Counted from the stretch's first letter, positions 1 through 5,502 are shown. The stretch is DNA of 9,289 nt from Bacillota bacterium (GCA_023441125.1 JAEZQV010000146.1:1-9289); one strand, 5' to 3'. The notes: generated by a model from the letters alone, not told the origin. A program made the numbers and translations.

Positions 1-399
1 ATTCTGGCGGCCTGTATTCTGTGCTACTATTACGCCGGGGACCTGAATATCGTCTCCCTGGGCGATCGCGAAGCCCGCAGCCTGGGGGTCAATGCTTCCC
101 GCCTGCGGATTATCCTATTGGCGGCCGGGGCGCTGATTACGGCAGTCTGCGTGGCCATCGGCGGCATTATTGGTTTTGTCGGCCTGATTGTGCCGCATAT
201 GGTCAGAATGCTGACAGGCTCGGATAACAAAGCGCTCATTCCGCTGTGCGGCCTCACCGGCGGCATCCTTCTGCTTACGGCCGACACCTTTGGCCGTTCT
301 GTCGGCAACATCGAGATTCCGGTTGGCGTACTGACAACCCTCCTGGGCGGCCCCTTTTTTGTTTATATATTCCGGCTGCGCAACAAGACGCTGCAATAG
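1..399 (+). CDS. FecCD/BtuC-type ABC importer permease, C-terminal part (5' end outside window)
   Basis: The frame is open from base 1 to a TAG at 397-399 and gives the last 132 residues of a membrane protein. Visible family features are the GDREARSLGVN block near residues 19-29, the stretch GGIIGFVGLIVPHMVRML around residues 53-70, and a final hydrophobic hairpin ending with GGPFFVYIFRLR. These belong to the FecCD family, the membrane subunit of type II ABC importers for iron-siderophores, haem and cobalamin. The subunit forms the translocation channel as a dimer in the cytoplasmic membrane. The next gene, its ATPase, starts 10 bases after the stop, so the two are translated together. The full family length is about 330 residues, so roughly 200 are missing upstream. 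The substrate cannot be told from this fragment. Confidence 0.95.
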   Translation: MLAACILCYYYAGDLNIVSLGDREARSLGVNASRLRIILLAAGALITAVCVAIGGIIGFVGLIVPHMVRMLTGSDNKALIPLCGLTGGILLLTADTFGRSVGNIEIPVGVLTTLLGGPFFVYIFRLRNKTLQ

Positions 400-409
400 G
401 AGCGTTACT

Positions 410-1171
410 ATGATAAAAACAGACAACGTAAATTTTAACTACGCGGCCAAACCGGTGCTCAACGGCATCAGTCTCGCCATCGGACAAGGCAGCTTCTGCG
501 GTATTGTCGGACCAAACGGTTCCGGCAAAACGACACTGCTGAATATTATCACCGGCCAGCTTAAGGCGGCGTCAGGTACTATAATGCTTAAGGGGCGGGA
601 TATCGGTTCTTATCGGATTGAAGAACTGGCCCGCCATATTGCTATTGTGCCGCAGAATATGGATATCCGTTTTCCCTATACCTGTCTGGAAATTGTCGGG
701 ATGGGACGGACTCCGTTTAAATCGAGACTGCAGGGCCTTAGCAGGGAAGATCTGACTATTATTGAAAACGCCATGCAGCTTACCGATACGCTGGATTTCG
801 CCGGCCGGCTGGTTACCGAGCTCAGCGGCGGCGAGCGCCAGCGGGTGCTGTTTGCCAAAGCCCTGGCGCAACAACCGGAAATACTGTTTCTTGATGAGTC
901 CTTTTCCAATATGGATATCTATTACAGCATCAAATGCCTGAACCTGCTGCGGGAATTGTGTGCCAGCCAGGGATTGACGGTAGTATCCATTATCCATGAT
1001 CTGAATTTGGTCAGTGCCTTTTGTTCCGACGCCGCAGTGCTTAAAGCCGGGCACCTGGTGCAATACGGCAAAGCCACCGGCGTACTCAATCCGGAACTTA
1101 TCCGGGAGATATTCAACATCCGGGTTGTCCGGGCCGGGGAAACCGGACTTGCCGTGCTTTCCGAACTATAG
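410..1171 (+). CDS. ABC transporter ATP-binding protein (FecE/BtuD-type)
   Basis: A 253-residue ATPase that powers import through the permease encoded just upstream. Motifs in order: Walker A GPNGSGKTT at residues 34-42, Q-loop glutamine Q82 (IVPQN), signature LSGGE at 138-142, Walker B ILFLDE at 158-163, D-loop SNMD at 166-169 and switch histidine H196 (IIHD). All catalytic residues are present and the length is normal for the family. The ATG at 410 is chosen because AGGAG lies just upstream at 398-402 and the protein then begins in alignment with the family; a longer reading from 359 would overlap the permease. The residue after Walker B glutamate is serine where proline is usual, a tolerated variation. 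The substrate is probably an iron complex or corrinoid (inference from family). Confidence 0.95.
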   Translation: MIKTDNVNFNYAAKPVLNGISLAIGQGSFCGIVGPNGSGKTTLLNIITGQLKAASGTIMLKGRDIGSYRIEELARHIAIVPQNMDIRFPYTCLEIVGMGRTPFKSRLQGLSREDLTIIENAMQLTDTLDFAGRLVTELSGGERQRVLFAKALAQQPEILFLDESFSNMDIYYSIKCLNLLRELCASQGLTVVSIIHDLNLVSAFCSDAAVLKAGHLVQYGKATGVLNPELIREIFNIRVVRAGETGLAVLSEL

Positions 1172-1180
1172 ATTGTGAGA

Positions 1181-1201
1181 ACCGGGGCGCTGCGCCTTGG
1201 T
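1181..1201 (+). other. Intercistronic hairpin between ATPase and binding-protein genes
   Basis: ACCGGGGCG at 1181-1189 can pair with CGCCTTGGT at 1193-1201, giving nine pairs (two of them G-U) and a three-base loop. No T-run follows, so it is not an intrinsic terminator. It sits in the 60-base gap before the binding-protein gene and could be a processing or mRNA-stability element that sets subunit ratios. That role is inference. Confidence 0.35.
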
Positions 1202-1231
1202 CCTTCAAAGCAAATGGAGGGAAAATAAACG

Positions 1232-2182
1232 ATGAAAAGCAAGTTAGGGCTGGTTCTGGTCATTTTTATAATCGTATTAGCCGCCGTTGGCTGCGGTACG
1301 GCCAAACCGACGGCTGGCGCCGCTGACGGCAGCATAAAAATAACCGATGATGCCAATCAGGCCATTGTGCTGAAGGCACCGGCCAAACGGATTATCTCCC
1401 TGTATTCAGCCCACACCGAAAACCTGCTGGCTCTTGGCCTGGATGCAGAAATCATCGGTGTCAGCACAACCGAGACAGATCCGGCCGCCAAGAACAAGCC
1501 GGCATTTGATTACCGGGCCGATCCTGAAAAAGTATTGGCGGCGCAGCCCGATCTGGTAATTATCAGACCGTTTATCAAGCAAAGCAATCCTGACTTTGTC
1601 AAGACACTGGAGCAGGCCAACATTAAAGTGGTTTCTCTTTATCCCGAAAAATTTGATGAATTTGACGGCTACATCCAGAAACTGGCGGCGTTGACCGGGC
1701 GGGAGCAGCAGGCGGCCGACAAACTGGCGGCTTTTCATGCTAAACTAAAGGCGGTCGCCGAGCGTCTGGCCAAAGTCGAGGCCCGGAAACACGTTTATTT
1801 TGAAGCCACGGCTACGGAATACCGCACCATTACCGCCGACAGTATGCCGGGAACCATCCTTAAACTGGCCGGCGGCATTAACATCGCGGCCGATGCACAG
1901 CCGCTAAAGACCGCCAGCAGTATTGCCGCCTACGGCAGTGAGCGGCTGCTCATGAAAGCCGACGAAATCGATGCCTTCCTGGCGCAGCGTGGGCCGATGA
2001 ACCCGGGAATAACCCCGGAGAGTATCAGGCAGCGTCCGGGCTTTGATAAAATCAAGGCGGTGCGGGAAGGGAAAATATATATTATCGATGAAAAACTGGT
2101 TTCCAGTCCGACCTTCCATCTGGCCGACAGTGTCGAACAACTGGCTAAAACGCTGTATCCGGAAGCGTTTGCCGGGTCGTAA
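1232..2182 (+). CDS. ABC transporter substrate-binding lipoprotein (Peripla_BP_2 / BtuF-FhuD type)
   Basis: A 316-residue extracytoplasmic solute receptor. Residues 1-21 form a lipoprotein signal: KSK positive start, hydrophobic core and a lipobox ending AVGC, with C21 as the lipidated cysteine. The mature part opens with an IKITDDANQAIVL strand and then AKRIISLYSAHTENLLALGL, the typical first motif of the type III periplasmic-binding fold, followed by DPEKVLAAQPDLVI around residues 96-109. A long helix with TGREQQAADKLAAF links the two lobes, and the C-terminal lobe has the usual REGKIYIIDEKL motif. GGAGGG at 1216-1221 supports the start. As the third gene of the operon it delivers ligand to the permease and ATPase encoded upstream. 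Ligand unknown: Fe-siderophore, haem or cobalamin are the family options. Confidence 0.93.
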   Translation: MKSKLGLVLVIFIIVLAAVGCGTAKPTAGAADGSIKITDDANQAIVLKAPAKRIISLYSAHTENLLALGLDAEIIGVSTTETDPAAKNKPAFDYRADPEKVLAAQPDLVIIRPFIKQSNPDFVKTLEQANIKVVSLYPEKFDEFDGYIQKLAALTGREQQAADKLAAFHAKLKAVAERLAKVEARKHVYFEATATEYRTITADSMPGTILKLAGGINIAADAQPLKTASSIAAYGSERLLMKADEIDAFLAQRGPMNPGITPESIRQRPGFDKIKAVREGKIYIIDEKLVSSPTFHLADSVEQLAKTLYPEAFAGS

Positions 2183-2240
2183 GGAACCGGGCGATTTTCC
2201 CCGGGCAGTATTTTCTGACCGGCGAAATAAGTGTTTTGAT

Positions 2241-2282
2241 AAAAAAATGGCCTTAGCGTTCGTTATGAACACTGAGGCCATT
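2241..2282 (-). terminator. Intrinsic terminator of the downstream P-II gene
   Basis: Bases 2246-2255 pair with 2273-2282 (ten pairs, one wobble), and GTTC/GAAC at 2258-2261 and 2267-2270 continue the stem to a five-base loop. On the minus strand the stem is followed directly by a run of seven T (2247-2241, partly within the stem). It begins 11 bases after the P-II stop codon. The plus-strand side lacks a T-run, so it is not clearly the terminator of the convergent ABC operon. Confidence 0.85.
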
Positions 2283-2293
2283 AGCGTTTCTCC

Positions 2294-2665
2294 TTATTTT
2301 GGCATGTCAGCCGGGTCCATGATGGCAATATCGCCTTCCTCGCCGGTACGAATGCGGATGGCATTGGTAATTGGGTAGACAAAGATTTTGCCGTCACCGA
2401 TCTTGCCGGTACGGCAGGCCAGTTTGGCTGCTTCCAGCACCCGTTCGACAGGAACTTCACAGACCACGATTTCGATTTTAACTTTAGGCACCAGATTAAC
2501 ACTGTACTCCTGGCCGCGGTAAACTTCGGTATGGCCTTTGGTCAGGCCGCAGCCGTACACTTGGGTTACCGTCATGCCGGTTACGCCGATCTTGTTCATG
2601 GCTACCTTCAGGTCTTCCAGTTTTTCCGGACGGGTAATGATATCAATTTTGGTCATTGGTTGCAT
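2294..2665 (-). CDS. glnB: P-II nitrogen regulatory protein, paralogue 1 (GlnB/GlnK family)
   Basis: A 123-residue P-II signal protein; trimers of this family bind ATP/ADP and 2-oxoglutarate in the cytoplasm and control ammonium transport and nitrogen enzymes. Seen: N-terminal KIDIITRPEKLEDLK strand-helix, T-loop region GCGLTKGHTEVYRGQEY (residues 38-54), PKVKIEIVV (60-68), the B-loop TGKIGDGKIFV (about 86-96) and the C-loop IRIRTGEEG. Y54 matches the tyrosine uridylylated in E. coli (Y51), and K61 matches the ligand-binding K58. The residue equivalent to Q39 is threonine (T42), which is unusual. AGGAGG lies 7 bases upstream of the ATG, fixing the start. The gene has its own promoter and terminator and is separated from the other P-II gene by a terminator, so it can be expressed independently of amtB. 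Confidence 0.96.
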   Translation of the reverse strand: MQPMTKIDIITRPEKLEDLKVAMNKIGVTGMTVTQVYGCGLTKGHTEVYRGQEYSVNLVPKVKIEIVVCEVPVERVLEAAKLACRTGKIGDGKIFVYPITNAIRIRTGEEGDIAIMDPADMPK

Positions 2666-2702
2666 GCAGGTTCCTCCTCGCTGAGAACTAACAATTACTT
2701 AT

Positions 2703-2731
2703 AGTGTAAGCGATCGGAAGATATTTGACAA
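2703..2731 (-). promoter_or_regulatory. Sigma-A-type promoter of P-II paralogue 1
   Basis: On the minus strand TTGTCA (2731-2726) and TACACT (2708-2703) are separated by exactly 17 bases. Transcription would start near 2696, giving a short leader of about 30 bases that contains the AGGAGG site and no evident hairpin. The promoter lies between the terminator of the upstream P-II gene and this gene, which explains how the second copy is transcribed. Confidence 0.7.
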
Positions 2732-2752
2732 CCATTTCCTATCGGTAGCAGC

Positions 2753-2770
2753 GGCTGCCGGCCGGCAGCC
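2753..2770. repeat. Perfect 18-bp GC-rich palindrome upstream of a P-II promoter
   Basis: GGCTGCCGG followed by CCGGCAGCC is a perfect palindrome with no spacer. It lies 21 bp upstream of the -35 box of the minus-strand P-II promoter and just past the T-run of the preceding terminator. Position and symmetry would suit a dimeric activator or repressor site; no known nitrogen-regulator consensus is recognised. It could equally be a secondary pause/processing hairpin. Confidence 0.4.
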
Positions 2771-2775
2771 TGCAT

Positions 2776-2819
2776 AATAAAAACCCCGGAGTCAGTTTTA
2801 TTAACCGGCTCCGGGGTTT
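2776..2819 (-). terminator. Intrinsic terminator of the amtB-P-II transcript
   Basis: AAACCCCGGAG at 2781-2791 pairs perfectly with CTCCGGGGTTT at 2809-2819 (eleven pairs, GC-rich core). On the minus strand the stem runs into TTTTTATTAT. It lies 10 bases after the stop of the upstream P-II gene and should end the amtB operon transcript before the second P-II gene. Confidence 0.9.
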
Positions 2820-2829
2820 AACCGTTCAA

Positions 2830-3201
2830 TTATTTCGGCATGTCAGCCGGGTCCATGATGGCGATATCGCCTTCCTCGCCGGTACGGATACGGATCGCAT
2901 TGGCAACCGGGTAAACAAAGATTTTGCCATCGCCGATTTTGCCGGTACGGCAAGATTGTTTCGCCGCCTCCAGTACCCGTTCTACCGGAACTTCGCAGAC
3001 CACAATCTCAACTTTTACTTTAGGCACCAGATTGATGCTGTATTCCTGGCCCCGGTAAACTTCGGTGTGACCTTTGGTAAGACCGCAGCCGTATACCTGA
3101 GTTACCGTCATGCCGGTAACGTTGATTTTTTTCATAGCTTCTTTGAGCTCTTCCAGCTTTTCCGGACGGGTGATAATGTCAATTTTGGTTATTGGTCTCA
3201 T
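2830..3201 (-). CDS. glnB: P-II nitrogen regulatory protein, paralogue 2, in the amtB operon (GlnK-like role)
   Basis: A 123-residue P-II protein differing from its neighbouring paralogue at 12 positions by direct comparison (about 90% identity), mostly conservative; V21E, N24K, G27N and L82Q are the notable changes. The T-loop GCGLTKGHTEVYRGQEY, the B-loop TGKIGDGK and the C-terminal RTGEEG are identical to the paralogue, including threonine at the position of E. coli Q39. The start is supported by AGGGGG 7 bases upstream. It begins 40 bases after amtB with no terminator between them, so it is co-transcribed. In other bacteria the P-II encoded with amtB (GlnK) docks its T-loop into the AmtB pore and shuts it when nitrogen is plentiful; the same job is inferred here. 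Confidence 0.96.
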   Translation of the reverse strand: MRPITKIDIITRPEKLEELKEAMKKINVTGMTVTQVYGCGLTKGHTEVYRGQEYSINLVPKVKVEIVVCEVPVERVLEAAKQSCRTGKIGDGKIFVYPVANAIRIRTGEEGDIAIMDPADMPK

Positions 3202-3241
3202 GGCAATTCCCCCTTATTTTCAGCGCTAATTGAGTCATCCC

Positions 3242-4657
3242 TTATGCCAGGGTAGTCTTTTTGGCAAGTGCTTCATTGGCAGTCGGATTAACGGCTGCGG
3301 TAAAGTTGATGGGTGAGCCGGTCATAAAGTCCTGATAAGCATAACCGCGTTCGCCGTGTTCGGTAATATCAAGGCCTTGGACTTCCTGTTCGGCATTGGT
3401 GCGGACTTCCATGAACATGCCGATAACTTTCAGAATAATGAAGGTCATAACGGCGGCGAATACCCAGCTGACACCAACCCCGATAAGCTGCGTGGTAAGC
3501 TGACCGGCATTGCCGTAGAACAGACCGTTAGCACCGGCCGGGTTAACGGCTTTGGAGGCAAAAAGACCGGTAGCAATAGCGCCCCAGGTACCACCGATTC
3601 CGTGTACGCCGAAAGCATCAAGCGAATCGTCATAACCAAGTTTGGGTTTGATTACAGCAACTGCGAGGAAGCAGATAATACCTGCGGCCAAACCGATGAT
3701 AAGAGAGGGGATCAGGCTGACAAAGCCAGCGGCCGGAGTGATGGCAACAAGACCGGCAACACAACCGGAAGCGGCGCCTAGGATAGTCGGTTTACCATGA
3801 TACATCCATTCGGTGAAGACCCAGGAAACTGTGGCAGCGGCGGCAGCTACATGGGTAACAACAAAGGCACTGGCAGCCAGGCCATTAGCACCAAGCGCAC
3901 TGCCGGCATTGAAGCCGAACCAGCCAAACCAGAGCAGCGAAGCGCCGATAACCGTCATCGGCAGATGATGCGGCATCATAACTTCAGAACCGTACCCTCG
4001 GCGTTTGCCAATCACAAGGGCAATAACCAGACCGGAAACACCGGAAATAATATGGACAACAGTACCGCCGGCAAAGTCAAGTACGCCAAGTTCGCGGCTC
4101 CAGCCGCCAACGCCCCATACCCAGTGAGCCATTGGATCGTATACGACAGTAGTCCAGATTAAAGTGAAAACTACGAAAGCGCCAAATTTCATACGTTCAG
4201 CAAAGGCACCGGTGATCAAACCGGCGGTAATAACAGCAAACATAGCCTGGAAGATCATGAAGGCTTGATGGGGAATAGTCGCAGCATAGTCGGCATTGGC
4301 TTCCTGGCCGACTCCGTTTAAGGCAACCCAGTCAAGCGACCCGATGAAGTGGTTGATATCAGGACCGAAAGCAAGCGAATAACCGAATAATACCCATTGC
4401 ACCGATACCAGACCGATGATAAAAAAGCTTTGCATGATGGTACTGAGAGCGTTTTTGGTTCTGACCATACCACCATAGAATAATGCCAGGCCCGGAGTCA
4501 TAAGCATAACAAGTGCAGCGCTAACAAGAACGAAAGTAGTATCGCCGGTATCGAGTTTAGCGGCCTCGGCCGGAGTGTCCCCGTCAGCAAAGGCTGCTGG
4601 TACGAAGATAGCCATTAAAATAAGGCATAAAGTAAAAATAGTCCACAGCTTTTTCAT
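3242..4657 (-). CDS. amtB: Ammonium transporter Amt/AmtB
   Basis: A 471-residue Amt/Rh family channel for ammonium uptake across the cytoplasmic membrane. Residues 1-24 look like a cleaved signal peptide (MKKLW, hydrophobic core, AFADG), followed by about eleven hydrophobic helices. Key residues seen: the family signature DFAGGTVVH at 194-202, with D194 matching E. coli D160 and H202 matching pore H168; FNAGSALG at 249-256; and the second pore histidine H352 in DAFGVHGIGG (E. coli H318). The cytoplasmic tail ends with the usual AEQEVQGLDITEHGERGYAY. GGAAGGG 7 bases upstream supports the ATG. The following P-II gene lies in the same transcript. Expression appears controlled in a long leader holding two terminators, described separately. 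Confidence 0.97.
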   Translation of the reverse strand: MKKLWTIFTLCLILMAIFVPAAFADGDTPAEAAKLDTGDTTFVLVSAALVMLMTPGLALFYGGMVRTKNALSTIMQSFFIIGLVSVQWVLFGYSLAFGPDINHFIGSLDWVALNGVGQEANADYAATIPHQAFMIFQAMFAVITAGLITGAFAERMKFGAFVVFTLIWTTVVYDPMAHWVWGVGGWSRELGVLDFAGGTVVHIISGVSGLVIALVIGKRRGYGSEVMMPHHLPMTVIGASLLWFGWFGFNAGSALGANGLAASAFVVTHVAAAAATVSWVFTEWMYHGKPTILGAASGCVAGLVAITPAAGFVSLIPSLIIGLAAGIICFLAVAVIKPKLGYDDSLDAFGVHGIGGTWGAIATGLFASKAVNPAGANGLFYGNAGQLTTQLIGVGVSWVFAAVMTFIILKVIGMFMEVRTNAEQEVQGLDITEHGERGYAYQDFMTGSPINFTAAVNPTANEALAKKTTLA

Positions 4658-4751
4658 TCAAAATCCCTTCCTTTACACTTTAGTATTTTTAGGTTAACAG
4701 TGGATTCCCTAATAAATACACCCCCCTCAGCGGTAATCTGGAAAATAGAAA

Positions 4752-4783
4752 ACGCCCTAAAGGTAGAAAAACCTTCAGGACGT
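4752..4783 (-). terminator. Leader terminator 2 upstream of amtB
   Basis: Minus-strand ACGTCCTGAAGGT (4783-4771) pairs with ACCTTTAGGGCGT (4764-4752): thirteen pairs including two G-U, with a six-base loop. The stem runs into TTTTCTATTTT. It lies about 95 bases before the amtB start codon inside the same transcript, so it should stop transcription unless prevented. Its 5' arm overlaps an alternative hairpin at 4794-4775. Confidence 0.8.
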
Positions 4784-4845
4784 CATTGTCCAGAGCCGAT
4801 AGGACACAAAAAGCCTTCGCATTGGATGCGAAGGCTTCATCGCCT
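4775..4845 (-). promoter_or_regulatory. Candidate antitermination leader with two hexaloop hairpins (ANTAR-target-like)
   Basis: Two small hairpins, each with a six-base loop, sit on the 5' side of the two leader terminators. Hairpin 1 is AGGC-GATGAA-GCCT (4845-4832). Hairpin 2 is GGAC-AATGAC-GTCC (4791-4778), extended by a U-U mismatch, a C-G and a U-A pair to 4794-4775. The 3' arm of each is also the 5' arm of the following terminator, so forming the hairpin blocks termination. Both loops share ATGA at loop positions 2-5. ANTAR proteins (EutV, NasR, AmiR) bind hexaloops with A at position 1 and G at 4; hairpin 2 fits this, while hairpin 1 has G at position 1. Assignment to ANTAR is inference; a P-II, ribosome or small-molecule effect is not excluded. 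Confidence 0.55.
4811..4837 (-). terminator. Leader terminator 1 upstream of amtB
   Basis: Minus-strand AAGCCTTCGCAT (4837-4826) pairs perfectly with ATGCGAAGGCTT (4822-4811), twelve pairs and a three-base loop, followed by TTTTTGTG. It lies about 25 bases after the predicted transcription start of amtB. A hexaloop hairpin at 4845-4832 uses part of its 5' arm and would compete with it. Confidence 0.82.
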
Positions 4846-4867
4846 AAGTGATTTAATTGATGTACTT

Positions 4868-4897
4868 AATATAACAAACACACTCAGCACCTGTCAA
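4868..4897 (-). promoter_or_regulatory. Strong sigma-A promoter of the amtB operon
   Basis: On the minus strand a perfect TTGACA (4897-4892) is followed after 17 bases by TTATAT (4874-4869), or after 18 by TATATT. Transcription would start near 4861, leaving a leader of about 200 bases. A near-consensus promoter combined with leader terminators suggests that initiation is strong and control is exerted on elongation. Confidence 0.8.
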
Positions 4898-4976
4898 GCG
4901 AAAAAAGAAAAAAAGTATATAATGTTTTCCTAATAGAGATAATACATAAAGTGTGTGTCCTGACTAGATGTTTTGA

Positions 4977-5025
4977 TTGAAAATTGTTGAAATACTTGTA
5001 TAAATGCTCCGCTGCATGCTATATT
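4977..5025 (+). promoter_or_regulatory. Promoter region of selC (two overlapping candidates)
   Basis: Candidate one is TTGAAA at 4977-4982 with TATAAA at 4999-5004, spacing 16. Candidate two is TTGTAT at 4996-5001 with TATATT at 5020-5025, spacing 18, which would start transcription about ten bases before the mature tRNA 5' end. Either would drive the tRNA gene; the second is better placed. The spacer to the divergent amtB promoter (about 80 bases) shows no further clear element. Confidence 0.55.
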
Positions 5026-5044
5026 ATAGTAGGAAACATAACAT

Positions 5045-5141
5045 GGGAGCGGATGGGGCCTGGTGGCTCCTGCGGTCTTCAAAACCGTTCGTTGGGCGTT
5101 AATCCGTCCATGGTGGGTTCGATTCCTACACGCTCCCGCCA
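5045..5141 (+). tRNA. selC: Selenocysteine tRNA, anticodon TCA
   Basis: This 97-base RNA inserts selenocysteine at UGA codons after serylation by SerRS and conversion by SelA. Elements seen: acceptor GGGAGCG (5045-5051) with CGCTCCC (5131-5137), discriminator G and encoded CCA (5139-5141); a six-pair D stem GGGGCC/GGCTCC with a four-base loop TGGT, diagnostic of bacterial tRNA-Sec; anticodon loop CTTCAAA with TCA at 5079-5081; a long variable arm TGGGCG/CGTCCA (5093-5110); and T arm GTGGG-TTCGATT-CCTAC (5113-5129). The eighth acceptor pair expected for the 8+5 fold would be G5052-A5130, a mismatch. Its presence implies the organism makes selenoproteins; none is recognised in the window. Confidence 0.96.
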
Positions 5142-5215
5142 GGGCTATTTAGCCACTTGTCGGGTATCTATGAAATAGGTGTGCAATACAGGCAAATAAC
5201 AGCTAATTCACTTGG

Positions 5216-5240
5216 GCGGGATAATTCCCGCTTTTTATTA
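5216..5240 (+). terminator. Intrinsic terminator downstream of selC
   Basis: GCGGGA (5216-5221) pairs with TCCCGC (5226-5231) around a TAAT loop, followed by TTTTTATTATT. It lies 75 bases after the tRNA CCA end with no gene between, so it ends the selC transcript. Confidence 0.8.
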
Positions 5241-5460
5241 TTGGACTGCCGTTCCGTCAGTAGCCAGAAATACTCAACCGGCAGCTCCCTTGGAATCCAG
5301 ACATTCAAACAAATGCTCTTTTAGCAAAACGTGTGTATGAATATACAGCAGGTTTGCTTTTTTTCTATACACACCCTTATTGGACGCTTCAATGTAACTA
5401 GCTTCTTGCCGGAATATGGACCAATACTCCGGAAGTTGAATCTAGCTGAGGTGAAGGATG
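5241..5460. other. Intergenic stretch without a supported gene, rich in potential RNA structure
   Basis: Nothing here has a start codon with a ribosome binding site. Visible structures on the plus strand are CTGCCG (5244-5249) with CGGCAG (5278-5283); AGCAAA (5323-5328) with TTTGCT (5353-5358) running into seven T, a terminator-like fold; and GTGTGTAT (5331-5338) with ATACACAC (5367-5374), which crosses the previous stem. A further hairpin pairs CCGGA with TCCGG at 5409-5432. On the minus strand there is a 55-codon open frame that meets a TGA at 5276-5274; see findings. The stretch could be a noncoding RNA, an upstream part of the regulator leader or decayed sequence. Confidence 0.4.
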
Positions 5461-5494
5461 AAAATATAGTATAATATATGGTATAATATATTAT
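5459..5494 (+). promoter_or_regulatory. Promoter and AT-rich repeated operator candidate of the GntR gene
   Basis: GTATAATATAT occurs twice, at 5469-5479 and 5481-5491, a 12-bp period, and ATAATATATTAT at 5483-5494 is a perfect 12-bp palindrome. Each repeat contains a consensus TATAAT; the second (5482-5487) has TGAAAA 17 bases upstream as a weak -35. GntR/FCD regulators usually bind short palindromes overlapping their own promoter, so autoregulation is likely. The reverse complement of TATAATATAT also occurs at 6463-6472 before the cupin gene. Confidence 0.5.
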
Positions 5495-5502
5495 TATGAT
5501 CT

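Noticed and set aside
2183..2282. Plus-strand terminator for the ABC operon
   Set aside because: A weak CCGGG/CCCGG stem at about 2187-2205 lacks a proper T-run, and the strong hairpin at 2246-2282 has its T-run only on the minus strand. The operon end is therefore left undefined.
3356..4162. Plus-strand open frames opposite amtB
   Set aside because: They are shadows of the GC-biased third codon positions of amtB, with no ribosome sites and no family features.
4658..4861. amtB leader as a T-box or known metabolite riboswitch
   Set aside because: No T-box core sequence and no recognised aptamer motif was found; the hairpin-terminator pairs explain the leader better.
5045..5141. selC as an integration site with an att duplication
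   Set aside because: selC is a classic island target, but no second copy of the tRNA 3' end and no integrase gene is visible in the window.
4984..5178. Plus-strand 64-codon open frame across the selC region
   Set aside because: It overlaps the whole tRNA-Sec gene, lacks a ribosome site and its translation is simply the tRNA sequence.
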